DNA from: Aphidius gifuensis | Lineage: Eukaryota; Arthropoda; Insecta; Hymenoptera; Braconidae | Assembly: GCF_014905175.1 (NCBI RefSeq) | Contig: NC_057791.1 | Span: forward strand, 25,222,543 to 25,286,542 | Direction of reading: 5' to 3' | Length of the DNA: 64,000 nt | Part shown: positions 48,868 to 62,365 of the stretch, piece after piece | How the letters are laid out: each line of letters begins with the position of its first letter | Numbering within the stretch: the stretch's first letter is position 1 | Position numbers and translations under genes: made by a program | The notes under the pieces: generated by a model | The model's database searches: none | Seen by the model: only the letters and a program-made list of their open reading frames with translations | What the model was told of the DNA's origin: nothing

Positions 48868-51800
48868 TTATCCATGAGTTGTGTCATCTTCAACAAAATC
48901 AGCAGCTTCATCACGTGTCACACACTCAACGTGAGATACTTTATTACGAAATTTGACACCATAAAATTTATTGGCATGTTGTAACAACTCTGGTCTAAAA
49001 GGAAAAAGTAATTAAATTAATAACAAATAATAATATATAAAATAATAAATAAATTTTACCTAAATGTTGTTGTTATAAATTGAGCGTCAGAACTCAATTC
49101 ATGTATCATATCAGCAACAGCTTTTCTGTGTTGTGCATCAAGTGCTTGATCAATTTCATCAAATAAATAAAATGGTGCTGGATCACATTTTTGTATGGCA
49201 AATATTAAACCAAGTGCAACAAGTGATTTTTGTCCACCAGATAGTTGATTCATTTCTCTCATTTCAGCTTTATGTCCAGTAAATGATACACGTATACCAA
49301 CACCAATAAAACGATCAGAATCAGCAGCAGCTGTTGATACATCCTCATTATCACCATCACCCTCTTCACCATCAGCTGTTTTCATAACTAGTTGTGCATG
49401 TCCAGTTGGTACCAATTTTTTAAATACTTCACTAAAATATTTACTAACTTGTTTAAATGTAAATTGTATTGCTTCACATTTACGCATTTCTAATACATTC
49501 ATTAGTTCTTTAATTTTTTCATCACCACGATCAAGTTCTTCTTTACGTTTAACTAATTTTTCTTTTTGATCACTAAATGACATAAATTGATCCAATGCTT
49601 TTTTATTAACATGACTATATTTTTTTAATTGATTATTAGCTTTTTCCATTTCTTTGAATAATTGTTTTGTTGATAAATTACCTAGTTTTTCATATGCCTC
49701 AGGACTTGGTAATGCACCAAGATCAGTTATTTTTTGTGTACATTCATTTATTTTAGATTGTAATAAATTTTGTTTACTTGCTAATTTTTCTAAATCTTTA
49801 GCATCAGATTCAATTTTTTCTTGTATTTCTTTTTCTTTAATTTTCCATTTTTCAACTTCAGATGATTCAATTTTTTGTTTTTTTGATGCAACAATAACTT
49901 TATCATTTTGTACCTTAAAATCTGCATTAACTTTAATTAATCTTTTTTCAATTTCAGCTAATGTCGAGTTGGATGTATCTAATTGACGTTGACGATCTTC
50001 AACAGATATTTCTTGTAATGCCTGTACAAGTTCATCTTTACGTCTGTGTAAATTATTTGTTAATAAATTTTCCAATTTATTTTTTTCAGCTTCAAGTCTC
50101 ATACGTTTTGCAAATGCTTCTTTATTATCTTTAGTTAATGTACGTATTTCATCATTTAATGTATCAACTTGTGATTGATCACTTGTTGATAATTGTGCCA
50201 TTAAATCTTGATGTAATTCAGATTCAAGACCTTCTTTTGTTGCACGCATTGCTTCTAAATTTGAATTACATTGTCCAAGTGATCTTTCTTTTGGTGTTCT
50301 TGAACGTTCAATTGCATTTAATTCTTCTTTCATCATACGTATTTCAGCTTTTATTTTATCATAAATATCTTTAGCTTTTGAATTTTTAGTTTCAGTTTTT
50401 TGCATATCACCAACAGATGATGATATTTTTTGATCAGCTTTTTTAATATCATCTTTTAATGATCCCAATTGTTGTTCTAATGTTGCTATTTGTTTAATTA
50501 ATTCAGATCTTGTTTTTTGTATTTCAAGACGTGAACGTAATGTATTAAAATAACCACCAGTTAATGAACCTTTTGATGATACTTGATCACCCTCAAGTGT
50601 AACACAATCCAAGCCAGATGTACGTGCTAAACTTGTTGCTGTTTCTAAATTACGACATATCAAAGTTTTACCAAATATATATCTTAATGCACGATCATAT
50701 TTTTCATCATAATTTAATTTTGATATCATTGGTATGGCATTTTCATCTTTTGGATAATTTATTGGTTTAACATGTAAACGATTTAATGGCATAAATGTAA
50801 CTTCACCAGGTAAACGTTGATTATTCATTTCTTTTAATATTTTTGTACCAAATTTATCTGTTTCAACAATATGATGAAATAGCCGATTACCAGCAGTAAC
50901 TTCAACAGCCATATATACTGTTTTATCACAATCAAAATTTTCAATAACTGGACCATAATAACAATTAACTTCTGATGACATATCTGGACGTTCACGAAAT
51001 GTTTCAAGTACTTTTCTAACACTATCACGTCCATTTAAAATTGGTTTACCAGCCATTGAACGTAATGATTGATCAGCTTTAGCTAAATCTTCTTTTAAAC
51101 CAGATAAATTTAATTGAAATACACTTTCTTTACGATATTGTTCTTTACGTGTTGCTTGACATTGATCTTTTTGTTTAGTTAATTCATAATATTGTTTATT
51201 ATGATCATCAATTGATTGTTTTTGTGTTTCCATTTCAATGGTATATTTATTTATTTTTTCTTCTAATTCTTTTTGTTTTTGTGCATCTTTTTTTAAATCA
51301 TCACTTAGCTTTTTATGATGTTCTTCTTTATCTTTTATTTGTTTTGTCAATTGTTTTAGTTCATTTTGTATCCATTTATCTCTTTCATCTTTATTTGGAA
51401 ATTGACTACCACGTCCTTGTTTAGCATATAACTCTTTACGTTTTTGTTCTTTTAATGATAGCTTTGTTGTACATTCTTCTTCACGTCTTTTCATTTCATC
51501 ATATTCTGGTTTAATTTTTTCTAAATCTTGTTCTTTTAATGATATTGTACCTTTTAATTTTTCCAATTCTTGTTGTGCACGTTTTTTACTATCATTATCA
51601 CCTTTAACTTCATCCAATAAATCATTAATTGTTAATGTTAATTTAGTTTTTTCTTTTAATAATTGTTGTTGTTCAGCACTTAATGTATCACGTTCATCTT
51701 TAGCTGTTTGTACATCTTTTTTAGCTTCTTTTAAACGTTTACTTGCTGTACGTACTTTTTCTTGTGCTTCTTTAACTTCAGTACCTAAACGTGCTTGTTC

Positions 51801-52833
51801 AGATCCACTATTTGAACGTAATGTATTTAAATCATCAAGTTTTTTTTTATTATCTTTTAATTCACGTTCATGTATTGTATATTCAAGACATCTACGTTGT
51901 TTATCCCAACGTTGATATGCTTTTAATTCTTCTTTTTCTTCTTCAAGTGTTTGTAAACGTTCTTCAATTGTACGTAAAAAATCAACAATTTTTTCTAATT
52001 TACCTTCAGTTTCTTTGAGTATTGATTTTGATTCTTCTCTACGATCATCATAAACACGTGTACCAGCAACTTCACGTAACAATTTTAAACGTTGTGAATC
52101 TGGTGCTGTTGCCATTTGATTTATTTTACCTTGTTTAACAATATAATATGGATTTGAACGTGAAAAACCAGCTGATTCTAGCAAATTCATAACATCACTT
52201 CTTGTTACATTTTTTTTATTTAAAAAATATTGATCTTTTTTTGATCCAATAACACGACGTAAAAATACTTCATCTTTATCAATTGGTAATCTTCCATCAG
52301 TATTATCAAATATTATTTCAACATGAGCTGATATAACACGTGGTCCAGTACCTTCATGTAATAAACCTTGACGTTGATCAGGACGTAAATGTGAAAATTC
52401 ATCACTCAATACAAATTGTATTGCATAAAAAAAATTACTTTTACCAGATCCATTACGTCCAACTAGAAAATTAAATAATGAAATAAATATATAAATAAAT
52501 TTAATAAATTTAATAATATAGGTATCTAGTAACCACATACCAACAACATTGTGCCTTGGATCAAATGGCTCAACAACAGTTTGTTCCCTGTAGGACTTGA
52601 AGCCCTGAATAATAACCTGTAGATGACAAATACAAAATATTTTTTAATATTTTTACATTATGCCTATAAACAATTTATTTTATAAATTATAGGTAAAAAT
52701 AAATAAACAATGTTACACAAGTTGCAAAGAGAAGAAAAAAAAAAAAAAAAAAAAAAGAAAAAAGAAGGCGTCTATTTATTATATTGGAGTAAAAAAAAAA
52801 AAAACATGAAATATTTACCTGCTTTATAAACAT
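48868..52833 (-). CDS. SMC3: Cohesin ATPase SMC3 (exons 52819-52833, 52541-52616, 49060-52462, 48868-48994)
   Basis: SMC3 pairs with SMC1 and RAD21 in the cohesin ring. Four exons total 3621 nt, giving 1206 residues (human 1217). A five-codon first exon (MFIKQ) joins VIIQGFKSYREQTVVEPF. Walker A is in GRNGSGKSNFFYAIQFVL, and the acetylation-site lysines lie in the KKDQYFLNKKNVTR stretch. Two long coiled coils (about 170-500 and 670-1000) surround the hinge, which contains NRLHVKPINYPKDENAIPM and TLEGDQVSSKGSLTGGYF. The ABC signature LSGGQKSLVALGLIFAIQ, Walker B YLFDEIDQALD and the C-terminal FVEDDTTHG complete it. The huge third exon has no frame errors. Confidence 0.97.
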
Positions 52834-53191
52834 ATTTATTGAATTATTATTTTAATTACACCACTAAAATCATTGTACAAACACAATTATTGGTTATTTT
52901 TATTAATATAATAATTAAAATTATTTTTGTTGTTAACAAAAAGGAGCAATATTGTCAGACAAATATACACATACACAAACAAGCGTGCTCCATTTTGTGT
53001 TGACTGTTGTTGATGCTAGTATGCTACCCCGCGCCGCCCCGGCAAAACGAAATTAAGCGGGAGATGTTTACATTTTGCCAACTGTTGAATTTAAAAATAA
53101 CTATATGAAATTTATTATTATTATTATTCTTTATTATTATTATTATTATTATTATTGATACATGTTAAAATTTAAAATTTAAATTTTTTTA
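52834..53191. promoter_or_regulatory. SMC3 promoter and RPB3 3' UTR
   Basis: About 360 bp separates SMC3 from RPB3, both on the minus strand. A short GC-rich patch (accccgcgccgccccggc, 53025-53045) marks the likely SMC3 transcription start. (ATT)n at 53115-53157 belongs to the RPB3 3' UTR. Confidence 0.5.
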
Positions 53192-54255
53192 TTAATGATG
53201 AATGCTGAGTGCATCACTTTGAACTTCATGACTCAATTGAGTTTGTAAATTTGATAATTTATTTTTTAATGCAGCTATGCCCATCATGACAATATTTTCT
53301 GGTTTTAATGCACCAGAACTTTCAACATTGAAAAAATATTTATTTGGCTTGGCCTCCCAATTGAATGGTGCTTCATCTGTCAAATGTAAAATTAAAATTA
53401 TAAAAAATAATTTACACAAGTAATATAGGTAGGTATATAAAATAAATATGATAAATGTTACATTGATCTTCTTCGAGCTCAGTGTATTCAGATTTTGGCC
53501 ATTCATCTGGTTTTGGAAATAATGTATGACGCATTGAATTATCAGGATCATATTCAAAGCTAACACTTGCTGTTGGATTCCATTTAGCATGTTCTTTTCC
53601 AAATCCTTTTTTAGCAAATGCTCGTAATTTTAATTCTTGTCCTTTTCTCAATTTAACAATTAAAATTTCTAAAATTTAAAATTAATTTATTGTTATTATT
53701 ATTTGTGCAAATAAAAATAATAAAATATATAATAATAAAAATTACCATCATTTTCACCATAGTCACTGTCATCTTCTTTGTGTCTTGATGTTACAGGCAA
53801 TACTCTTGGATCACTTGATATTAAATCAGCTGTTGTTATTAATCGTGTTTTGTCTTCACTGCATTTAACATCAAGTGTAAATTCAACACTGCATTCTTGA
53901 CATGAATCCATACATGAACAATCTCTGGTGTATTGAATTTTATCAACAACATCATCACTTATAAGTGGTATCATGCCAATTCTGTGAGCTAAAAATTCAT
54001 CACTCAATACTGTTGAATTTGCCTCAAGTTGAATCCAATCAATAGCAATTGTTGGTGTTTCAGCAATAAATACACGTCTCATACTATTTGCAACACTAAA
54101 ATAAAATTAATAACATTATTAAAATATAACAAAATTTAAACAATAATAAAAACAACATAAACAACTAACCTTAATTCTGTATCTTCAACTTGAAATTTAA
54201 CAGTCTCCTCTGTTAATTCAGTTATATGAACAGATGGTTGATTTGCATATGGCAT
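53192..54255 (-). CDS. POLR2C: RNA polymerase II subunit RPB3 (exons 54170-54255, 53746-54095, 53462-53668, 53192-53376)
   Basis: RPB3 dimerises with RPB11 to start assembly of the polymerase, like the bacterial alpha dimer. The four exons total 828 nt, giving 275 residues, the same as human. MPYANQPSVHITELTEETVK starts the protein. The alpha-type motif ANSMRRVFIAETPTIAIDWI and the zinc site CSCMDSCQECSVEF (four cysteines) are intact, followed by GFGKEHAKWNPTASVSFEYD and the C-terminal helix KPENIVMMGIAALKNKL. It is unremarkable. The largest subunit gene lies about 38 kb away in the same window. Confidence 0.97.
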
Positions 54256-54938
54256 TTTGATTTAATTTATTATTAAAATAATAAATTTACTTGATTTTTA
54301 TTTATTTATTTATTTGTATAAACAACGATATATGACCGGTTAATATTTGTTTTCTATGAAATGAATTATGAAAATGGCAAAATGCATTTATTTATTTACA
54401 TATAATAAGTGTGTATTGGTGTGTCATTATCTACAGTTTGTGTGCAAACATAAAAGTTCCTAGAATATCAAGAGGTAAATAAATCAAAATAATTTTATTA
54501 ATTTATTAATTTATTTATTTATTATCACACTCAACATTTATACATTTAAAAAAAAAATTATAATAAATAATCAATAATAATAGTAGTAGAAAAATTAATT
54601 GATACTATATTATTATTATTATTATTATTATTATTTGTCATTTTGATTTTTGGCTAGACTTTTAAATGATTAAAATAAAATTATTACTAACATAATAATA
54701 TCAAAACATTAATTAAAAGAGAAAAAAAAAAAAAAATGTTAATGTTATTTATGGCACCATCATTATTTTGTGCATTAAGTTATTTTGTTTTTTTTTTTTT
54801 TTTGGCTATATGTATAGGTATATATAATAATAATACAATATTTTATTATTATTAATGAAAAAAAATTAAGAAAAAAAAAAAACAATTTGTAATAAATCTC
54901 ACCATATTTTTATTATATTGTCAATGAGATATATTAAA
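54256..54938. other. RPB3 promoter and calumenin 3' UTR
   Basis: About 680 bp lies between two minus-strand genes. A less AT-rich part near 54405-54475 is probably the RPB3 start region. (ATT)n at 54609-54635 and poly-A/poly-T runs fill the remainder. No coding exon was seen. Confidence 0.5.
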
Positions 54939-56074
54939 TTAAAGTTCATCAGCAAATCTTTCAATGTCATGTAAATAGTCGCCATAATCAGTTGCTTCAC
55001 TGCCAACAAAAACATCATGATGCTCAAGTACCTCATCAAAAGATAGACGATTGTCATGGTCATCGTCAGATGCAGCAAATAAATGATCCACCTCATCAGT
55101 TGCCAAATCACTAAAAATAATAATAATATAATATTATTTTTGTTAATAATAATAAATCAACAACTAGTAGACAAAATATTAAAACATACTCATTACTTGG
55201 CACCAGCCATGATAATATTTCTGATGCTTCTAATTTGCCATCATTATTTTTATCAAGATCATTGTCAAATTTATCTTTTTCAGCCAATAGCCATTCTTTG
55301 TCTTCATCTCTAGCTCTATCACCTAAATATTCTTGAAAACTTATAAATTTATCATTATCAGTGTCTTTTTCTTCTAATGATTGTTCAAGCAGCAATGGAT
55401 ACATTCTTGGTGATTCTTCTGGATGACTGTATGCTTTAAATTCTTCAGTATCAAGATAACCATCATTATTTAAATCAGCAAGTTTAAATGTTGCTTTATC
55501 ATCACTAACAAGTTTTTCATCAATAGCTAAATCTTCAGGATCAGAGCCATATGTATCATGTAATATTTCTTCCCAACTTATTTTACCATCATCATTTGTA
55601 TCAGCATCTTGAAGACGATCAAGTGATTCTTCAGCAGATAACATACTAAATGAACGTAATATCCATGCTTTTAATTCATTTCTTTCAATATAATTATCAC
55701 CATCTAAATCCATTTTTTCTAATAATATTTTAAGTCGTTTTTTTGATTCATCAATTGGAAGATGATCAAATTCTTCAGCCTCCTTGACACTACCTTTACA
55801 TAAAATAAAATTAATACTTATAGATAGTAATTATTACAAATTAAAATTACAATTTAAATATCTAACCAATAATTGCTTCATGATCAAATTCTTGATGATG
55901 ATTTCCATCAGTAAAATGATCACGATCTCTAGGACTAAATGCACCATCTTGAGTTCTTTCATTGCTTCCAACTTTTTGTTGATGAGTATGAATATGAGCT
56001 GCTTGGCATTTTGTCAATATTTCCACCGATGATATTACTGACATAACAATTAATATTTTCTGAATAATCAACAT
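54939..56074 (-). CDS. Calumenin/reticulocalbin-like EF-hand protein (exons 55867-56074, 55190-55793, 54939-55110)
   Basis: This is a secretory-pathway calcium-binding protein of the CREC family (calumenin; Drosophila supercoiling factor scf). Three exons give 327 residues. The Met at 56074 starts a signal peptide (LIIQKILIVMSVISSVEILT); an in-frame Met at 56110 would only lengthen it. Six EF-hand loops are visible: DLDGDNYIERNE, DTNDDGKISWEE, DLNNDGYLDTEE, DTDNDKFISFQE, DKNNDGKLEASE and DDDHDNRLSFDE. The protein ends FADEL, an incomplete form of the HDEL/KDEL retrieval signal. Such proteins act as chaperones or modulators of calcium handling in the ER. Confidence 0.92.
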
Positions 56075-56456
56075 TTTTTTTATCCAACTTGATTTATTTA
56101 TGCAACACAATCTTGACAGATTAAACTTATTTATTTATATTCATCAAGATGTAAATATTTTTTTGTTATTAAATTCAAATATACTTGATTGTATAATTTT
56201 ATAACTTTTGAAAAAACAAAATATTAATAATAATAATAATAATAAAGTGAAACTTGATTTGTTTATTTATTTATTTTTAATTGCTGGTACAACATCCAGA
56301 GCAATCCAGATTCTAGGGACTTGTTGTGACTCTCTCTCTCTTTATTTCTAGAACATCTTGAATATTATTCGTTGAAACATCGAAATTGCCTGACCAATTG
56401 AAAATTGACAAATATACTATTTTTCTTTTTCAAAAATAAAATAAATGCAGCAGCAG

Positions 56457-56487
<31 letters not shown>

Positions 56488-58023
56488 CACAAATACAAAC
56501 AATATAACAATAAAAATATCATTATTTGGAATAAAAATTAAAATATAACAACAAAGCAAAAAAAATTAAAATATATATTTAGAAAAAAAATTAAAATATA
56601 ACAACTTAATTAGCTTATATTGTTTATAATTAAAAAAAAAACATCTCAACGTAGAAACAATATATAAAATGAAATTTTTAAATTTAGCACAAATTATTGT
56701 TATTTTATTTTAATATATAATTATATATTTATTTATTAAAAATTAATTAATTTATTGCATGTGAAGGAAAAAAAAAAAAAAAAAGACAAGACATTTTATT
56801 TTGACAAGACAAAAACTACATATAGAATATATTATGTATATATATACATAAAGTAACATCCTGTTTTCATTTCTCTCAAATTCAACTTTTAACTTGAACT
56901 TAACTTTACTCAAATTTATTTTACAGTCTGATGATTTTATTTTATTTTATTTCAATGTGGCTGGATATATATCTATATATATCTATTTTTGTATGAATAA
57001 TTTGATACCTCACATAGTTTAAACCAATTTTAAAATGAGATGAGACACTGTTCTATATACGTGCTTCCACATATATTAAAAGGATATAATTTAATTTACA
57101 ATTTGCATGATTTGCTTTAACTTATATCCAAATATAATATTTCAATTCATCAACAAATAAACATTGTATATTAATTTACACAAACTTGACAACAAAAAAA
57201 GAAAAAGAAAAAGAAAAATCATAACAATTAGTTCCACCACTGTTGGATTTTGTATTTATTTATTTATACATTGAGGCAGTTGCTCATTCCTGGAATTTAA
57301 ATTATGGGAGCTTGACCATTATTTTTTTTATTGCTTGTAATTGTTGTTCTTGGAAATGTAAAAAATATATAATTAACAAATGACAATTAACTTTTAATAT
57401 TATACATATCTAAATATATATATGGTCTATGAAATTTTTGGTTGACTGGTTGTATTTTATTGAATTCATGGTCAACCATATAGCATTTGTTAAGGCTACA
57501 GGTGCATTAACCGAGAATATTATTTTTCTAGCTAGATAGATAAACTGCAGCTTACTGGCGCCCAACACCGTAACGTTATATTTATTTTTTTCACGGAAAC
57601 TTGCTTCAACTGCTTCAACTGCTGCATGCTGCCAATGATGATGATGATTGCATGACGATGACGAGGGAAAAACGCATCACTCACAGTATGTACTGTTGTT
57701 ATTATTTTCATTTTCCTTTTTTGAAAATATAAAAATAATGGGCCAAGTTGATTGAACGACAGATGTCCTGATGTTGTCCAGCTCATGTCTCTTGACACGA
57801 ACATATATATATATACATATATATTTAAAATTATATATACATGTATAAGTATACAGAGAAAAGCTATCCTGTCAATAAATTAATATAGTTATGTCGAAAC
57901 TTGATTATTATTATATTTATAGAAAAATAAATAAATAAATAATAATAATAATAATGTGAATGAGAATGAGTGTTTGGTATACATATACATATAGCAATTT
58001 GTTGATGTTGTTATAAATTATAA

Positions 58024-58101
58024 CAGGTGTTGTGCGCGCACGTTTGTTCCGCAGGTGCCACCGTAAAAAATTACAATATAAGGAATTGCAGGTGCCACCG
58101 T
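58024..58101. promoter_or_regulatory. Cluster of three CAGGTG E-boxes with a 14-bp direct repeat
   Basis: CAGGTG occurs at 58024-58029, 58052-58057 and 58089-58094. The last two are part of identical gcaggtgccaccgt copies at 58051-58064 and 58088-58101. CAGGTG is bound by Snail-type zinc fingers and some bHLH dimers. Which factor, if any, binds here is unknown. Confidence 0.5.
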
Positions 58102-58769
58102 CATCATCATCATCCTCCTCGTTGTCGTCAATATCATTTTTATCATAATTTTTCCAACATTGGCAACTAAAGTGCGGGTACAATATACTATTATTATTAT
58201 TATTATTATTATTGAACAAATAAATATTGAAAAATATATTCATTAGCAGTAAAACAATATATAAAAAAAAATGTAAAATAAAGTCCCATAGTTTTCTGTC
58301 ACCGGAGCCATGCTTCGATAATTATCGTTTCGCTCTGGCGCTTTTCGTGTACATGCCCCCCACCCCTCACACTCTTTTCAGCCCGCTTAATTTTACTTGA
58401 AATATTAATATAAATATTTATTAAATAAATTAAATTAAATATTTCAATTAATAATTAAAAAGCTTCATGTTAATTAAAAAACAAAAAAGCATTTTTATAT
58501 ATGCAAGTATTTTAGTAATATGTATATGAATATTATGGTATATATATTTTATTATTTTTTAGGAAATAACATGTAAGATTAAGGAAAATAAAAAGATGAA
58601 TGTGTATATATAATAATATAATAAATGGAAATAGATGTAGAGAATCAGTCTTGCAGAGTGCCGCTGTTAACGCATCACACTATGACTAATTACGAGCAAG
58701 TGACTGAAGAAGAAAAGTATATACGCATACATATACATATATATATGCGATTGACTGACTGACTGACTG

Positions 58770-58797
58770 TGTGGGAACCATATACACACACGTGTGT
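58770..58797. promoter_or_regulatory. Su(H)-type site beside a palindromic CACGTG E-box
   Basis: TGTGGGAAC at 58770-58778 fits the Su(H)/CSL consensus YGTGGGAAM. Eight bases beyond it begins the palindrome ACACACGTGTGT (58786-58797) with CACGTG at its centre. A second Su(H)-type match, TGTGGGAAA, is at 59581-59589. Confidence 0.4.
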
Positions 58798-61683
58798 CAT
58801 TTACATAATAATTTATTTAAATTATATTGAAAAAAAAATTAAATAAAATAACAACAAGTAGTATTACAACACATGCGTGCAACATACATATATATATAAA
58901 ATAAAAGAAAAGATTTTATTTGTTGTAATCATCATTAAGGATTTTCCATGCACCGATTCGTATAAGGGATATAGCAAGTGTTACCGGTAGGTTGAACCAA
59001 CTAAGCAACAAGCCAACAAGCCAACAACCAAGCAACCAAGCGCTCCACTAACTTTTAAAGCATCGCCGTGAGTACGCTGACCTCGGTGGTGAACCAAGTG
59101 CTGGTAAATTCAACGGTGCGCAACGAGACGTTTTTACTTTACTCAATAGAATCACCGCGGCATCGTTCATGCTACTTGTAATATATATAGTATACTTTTA
59201 TTATTTCCACGCGATATCTATATTTTTTTTTTCATTGTATATTTATTCTACATCTATCTATTTAATGTATACATTGTATTTAATTTGTTGAACGACACAA
59301 AACCACCGGAATTTTTATTAATTTATATTGCCCTTGGTTTCTATGAGAAAATTTATCTCAAGGCATTCGCTCTCTTCACAATCGATTATCGTGACCGAGT
59401 AAAATTTTACAAATCTATTGAACTGTATCGTTTCGTTGAGTCATCATTTTTTTTTTTTTTTTTTCTTCGAACAATAACAACAATTGGAGAAATAAAAAGA
59501 AACAACAAAGAAATTCCGATTGATTGTTTTTCAATTAAAACATTTATACATATTGGTTTATAAACTGGTGTACAAGGTTTTGTGGGAAAATTAAACCACC
59601 GGAAAACTGAAAAAAAAAAAAAATATATGTTTTTCAAAGTCATTTTTTTTTTTGCTTTTATGAAAATCCATGAGCACCTGCTTGCAGGCCTTTGTTAGAC
59701 CCACACACACACAGGCATATACATACAGGTTATATAATACATGCATGTGCGTTTTCAAATATATCATTAATATTATTCTATACGCTCTGCATGATCTAAC
59801 ATATTTTCATCAATAATATTTTATACATCACATGCGGTGGCGGCAAGGGCAACGGCGGTCACGTGGATGCATCAAAAGATATATTATATTTATATTTTGA
59901 ATCAAAACTAGATAATGTTTTACTACGTCATCTAACTCGTCATTTTACTTAAATAATAATAATAATAATAATCATCATCATCATCATTCCAGAGCCAAAA
60001 TTAAATATATTTTATTTCTTTTCAAATAAAAGAATACGATCAATCTCCATTTTTCATAATATAATATAATATATAAATGAAATGATAAAAAATACAAACG
60101 ATGGTAAAAAAAGAAAAAAAAGAAACAAAAAGAATAGAATAGAAATAAAAAATAAAAAATAAATACGTGGCTAAAGTGTTAAAATATGAATATAATGCTT
60201 ATTTCATAAGGTAACTGTTATTTTGTTGGTCGCGACAAAGGAACATTATTGTATATATAGCATATTTCAACGCACAAACTTGTCTTGTAAGCTTTAATTT
60301 TTTATATACATATATACTATATGTATACTAATACTACTACAACAACTGGCATTTGCCATCATCATTATCATCATCATCATCATCAGCAACCAGGTTACTT
60401 GTCTTTTTCGTATTTTGTATTATTTTATTTTATATTATTTTATTAATTCAATTCTATTCTATTCATCTATGTCGTGAGAGTTACTCATATATTTATATAT
60501 GTATATATATATAATAATTGAAGCATGTATATTACAAATTAATCATCATCATCATCTTGAGTTTTTTGCATTTATACATGATGATGGCGTTGCAAACAAT
60601 AAATATAAAATATATTATATAGTAGTAAATATTTTTGTGTGCATACTTGTACTTGTTGTACATACCTGTTGGAGTTTGTCATTAAGTTTAATTGTTGTGG
60701 TGCATAATTCAAGTGTGACTCTGGCATTTAGTATGCACCACGGTCATTGTAACTCTTTGGCTTGAAGAAAAAGATGAGTAAAGTGAACATCCCTTTGCTG
60801 GGCCATATAGTAATGTTATCATCATCATCATCATTGGCCAGTCAGCTTGGTTGTTCAGCTTGGTTGACTGTATAGCAGCAATAGCAACAGCAACAGCAAC
60901 ACACAATAATATACAATTTAATATATATGTGTTTGTTGCAGGTATATATATATAAAATATAATGTAAAAAAAAAAAAAAACAGGTAAGGTATATTGTATG
61001 CTCTCTCAACGGACCGCTGGGCACTTCCTCCACTTTTTAATACCACCACCACCACCATCACCACCACTTGTATCTTGTTGATGGGGCCACACTCAACTCG
61101 GCAAAAGATGCCAGGTTTTATTATTACGAGGTGAGCACAGTTTAGTATAAAGCAACCTGGCGACTTGGCAGGCAGTTCATGGTCTTGTACCTGCTTGGTT
61201 TAATATATATATATATATTTTAATATCTACCTGCCAGTTTGATTGTTGGTTGGTTGGTTGGTTGCGGCTGCATCAGCTACACATTATTATAGCAGCAGCA
61301 TATTGTAGATTCATCAGTTTGCTAACGTCATTCGGTCCAACCGGTTCAAAAAACAAAGTAGATTGTCCGACTGACCGCCTTATTTGTTAATATATTATTA
61401 TCAACTCGTTTGTGTTTTTTTTTATTTTTATTACATCTACATTGTTTTAATATTTTAATATTTTATTATTAAAAAACATGCCTTCACATATATATTATAA
61501 TATGCGAGCATTAACATCGGGTCGATGTACTTACGTGACGCAATATATATCGAGGTCATTCGGAGGAAAAGAAAACTTTTTTTTTTTTTTTTTTTTAACT
61601 TCAACTATTTGAATAAATTTTTATATATTTTTTTTTTTTAACTTGAAACTCGTGAGAAGATATTTGGAAGTCAAAACACGAAG

Positions 61684-61767
61684 ATGGCTCTGTTGAAAGA
61701 TGACAGTTTTCTGCGAGACTACGTGCTGAGAGTTTCGAGATCATCATGCAGGATAATATCATTCAGG
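61684..61767 (+). CDS. Candidate first coding exon of a gene extending to the right
   Basis: ATG at 61684 opens 28 codons (MALLKDDSFLRDYVLRVSRS then SCRIISFR) that end exactly at a good donor, GTAATG at 61768, in phase 0. Codon composition is much less AT-biased than the flanks (CTG, GAC, CGA, GTG), as in the first exon of RPB1. The upstream region (61500-61680) has the look of a promoter and 5' UTR. No second exon was recognised in the window and the protein is not identifiable from this fragment. Confidence 0.35.
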
Positions 61768-62365
61768 GTAATGAATATTTATTTATTTATTAAATTATTA
61801 TTTAACATATGTATGCTTGAACAAGTTAAACTAACAATGTACATATATATCTATTGACTCGACATGATATATTTTATTATAACACACACATGTACACTTT
61901 GCATCATTGTGAAATTATTTTAAATTCCCTTCACATGCTTACTTGCTGAATTGCAATCAGCCAACCAACGAAAAACATGATCCGAAGCTGGTCGTATTCC
62001 GCGGATAGTATACATATATATTATATATATTTTTATATATTTAATCTCTTTTATTTATATATTCTCAAGTATTTTATTTCTCATTAGAATATATGTACTT
62101 TTAAATCACAAATGCCATTCACTCACTCACTCACCTGCAGTATATATTGTGCATTACATGTATTTGTTAAGGTCACACAAGTATTTATCTGAATCACGTA
62201 TATAATTGAAATTTTAATTTATTTGCTTTTGTATATACTATACTATTATTATTATTATGTAATGTGGTGTGAATAAATATGTATATCAAACCATGTGCAT
62301 AGTTTTGCTTTGGCTTAAAAAAAACGGAAGTGGATTCACGTACATATACATATATATATATATAT

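Larger units (their letters stand above)
56075..61683. promoter_or_regulatory. Gene-poor region with E-box and Su(H)-like motifs
   Basis: This 5.6-kb region has no confident coding exon. AT-rich DNA is broken by GC-richer islands near 57540-57670, 58020-58110, 58300-58390, 58925-59170, 59830-59870 and 61010-61370. The islands contain CAGGTG E-boxes (58024, 58052, 58089), CACGTG E-boxes (58789, 59860) and Su(H)-type YGTGGGAAM sites (58770, 59581). A donor-like GTGAGT follows aagcatcgcc at about 59068, so 58925-59068 could be a 5' UTR exon. Such spacing resembles the upstream region of a developmental gene; this is inference. Confidence 0.4.

Noticed and set aside
57532..57804. 90-codon minus-strand open frame
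   Set aside because: No recognisable domain, no convincing splice partners, and overlap with a GC-richer island that looks regulatory.
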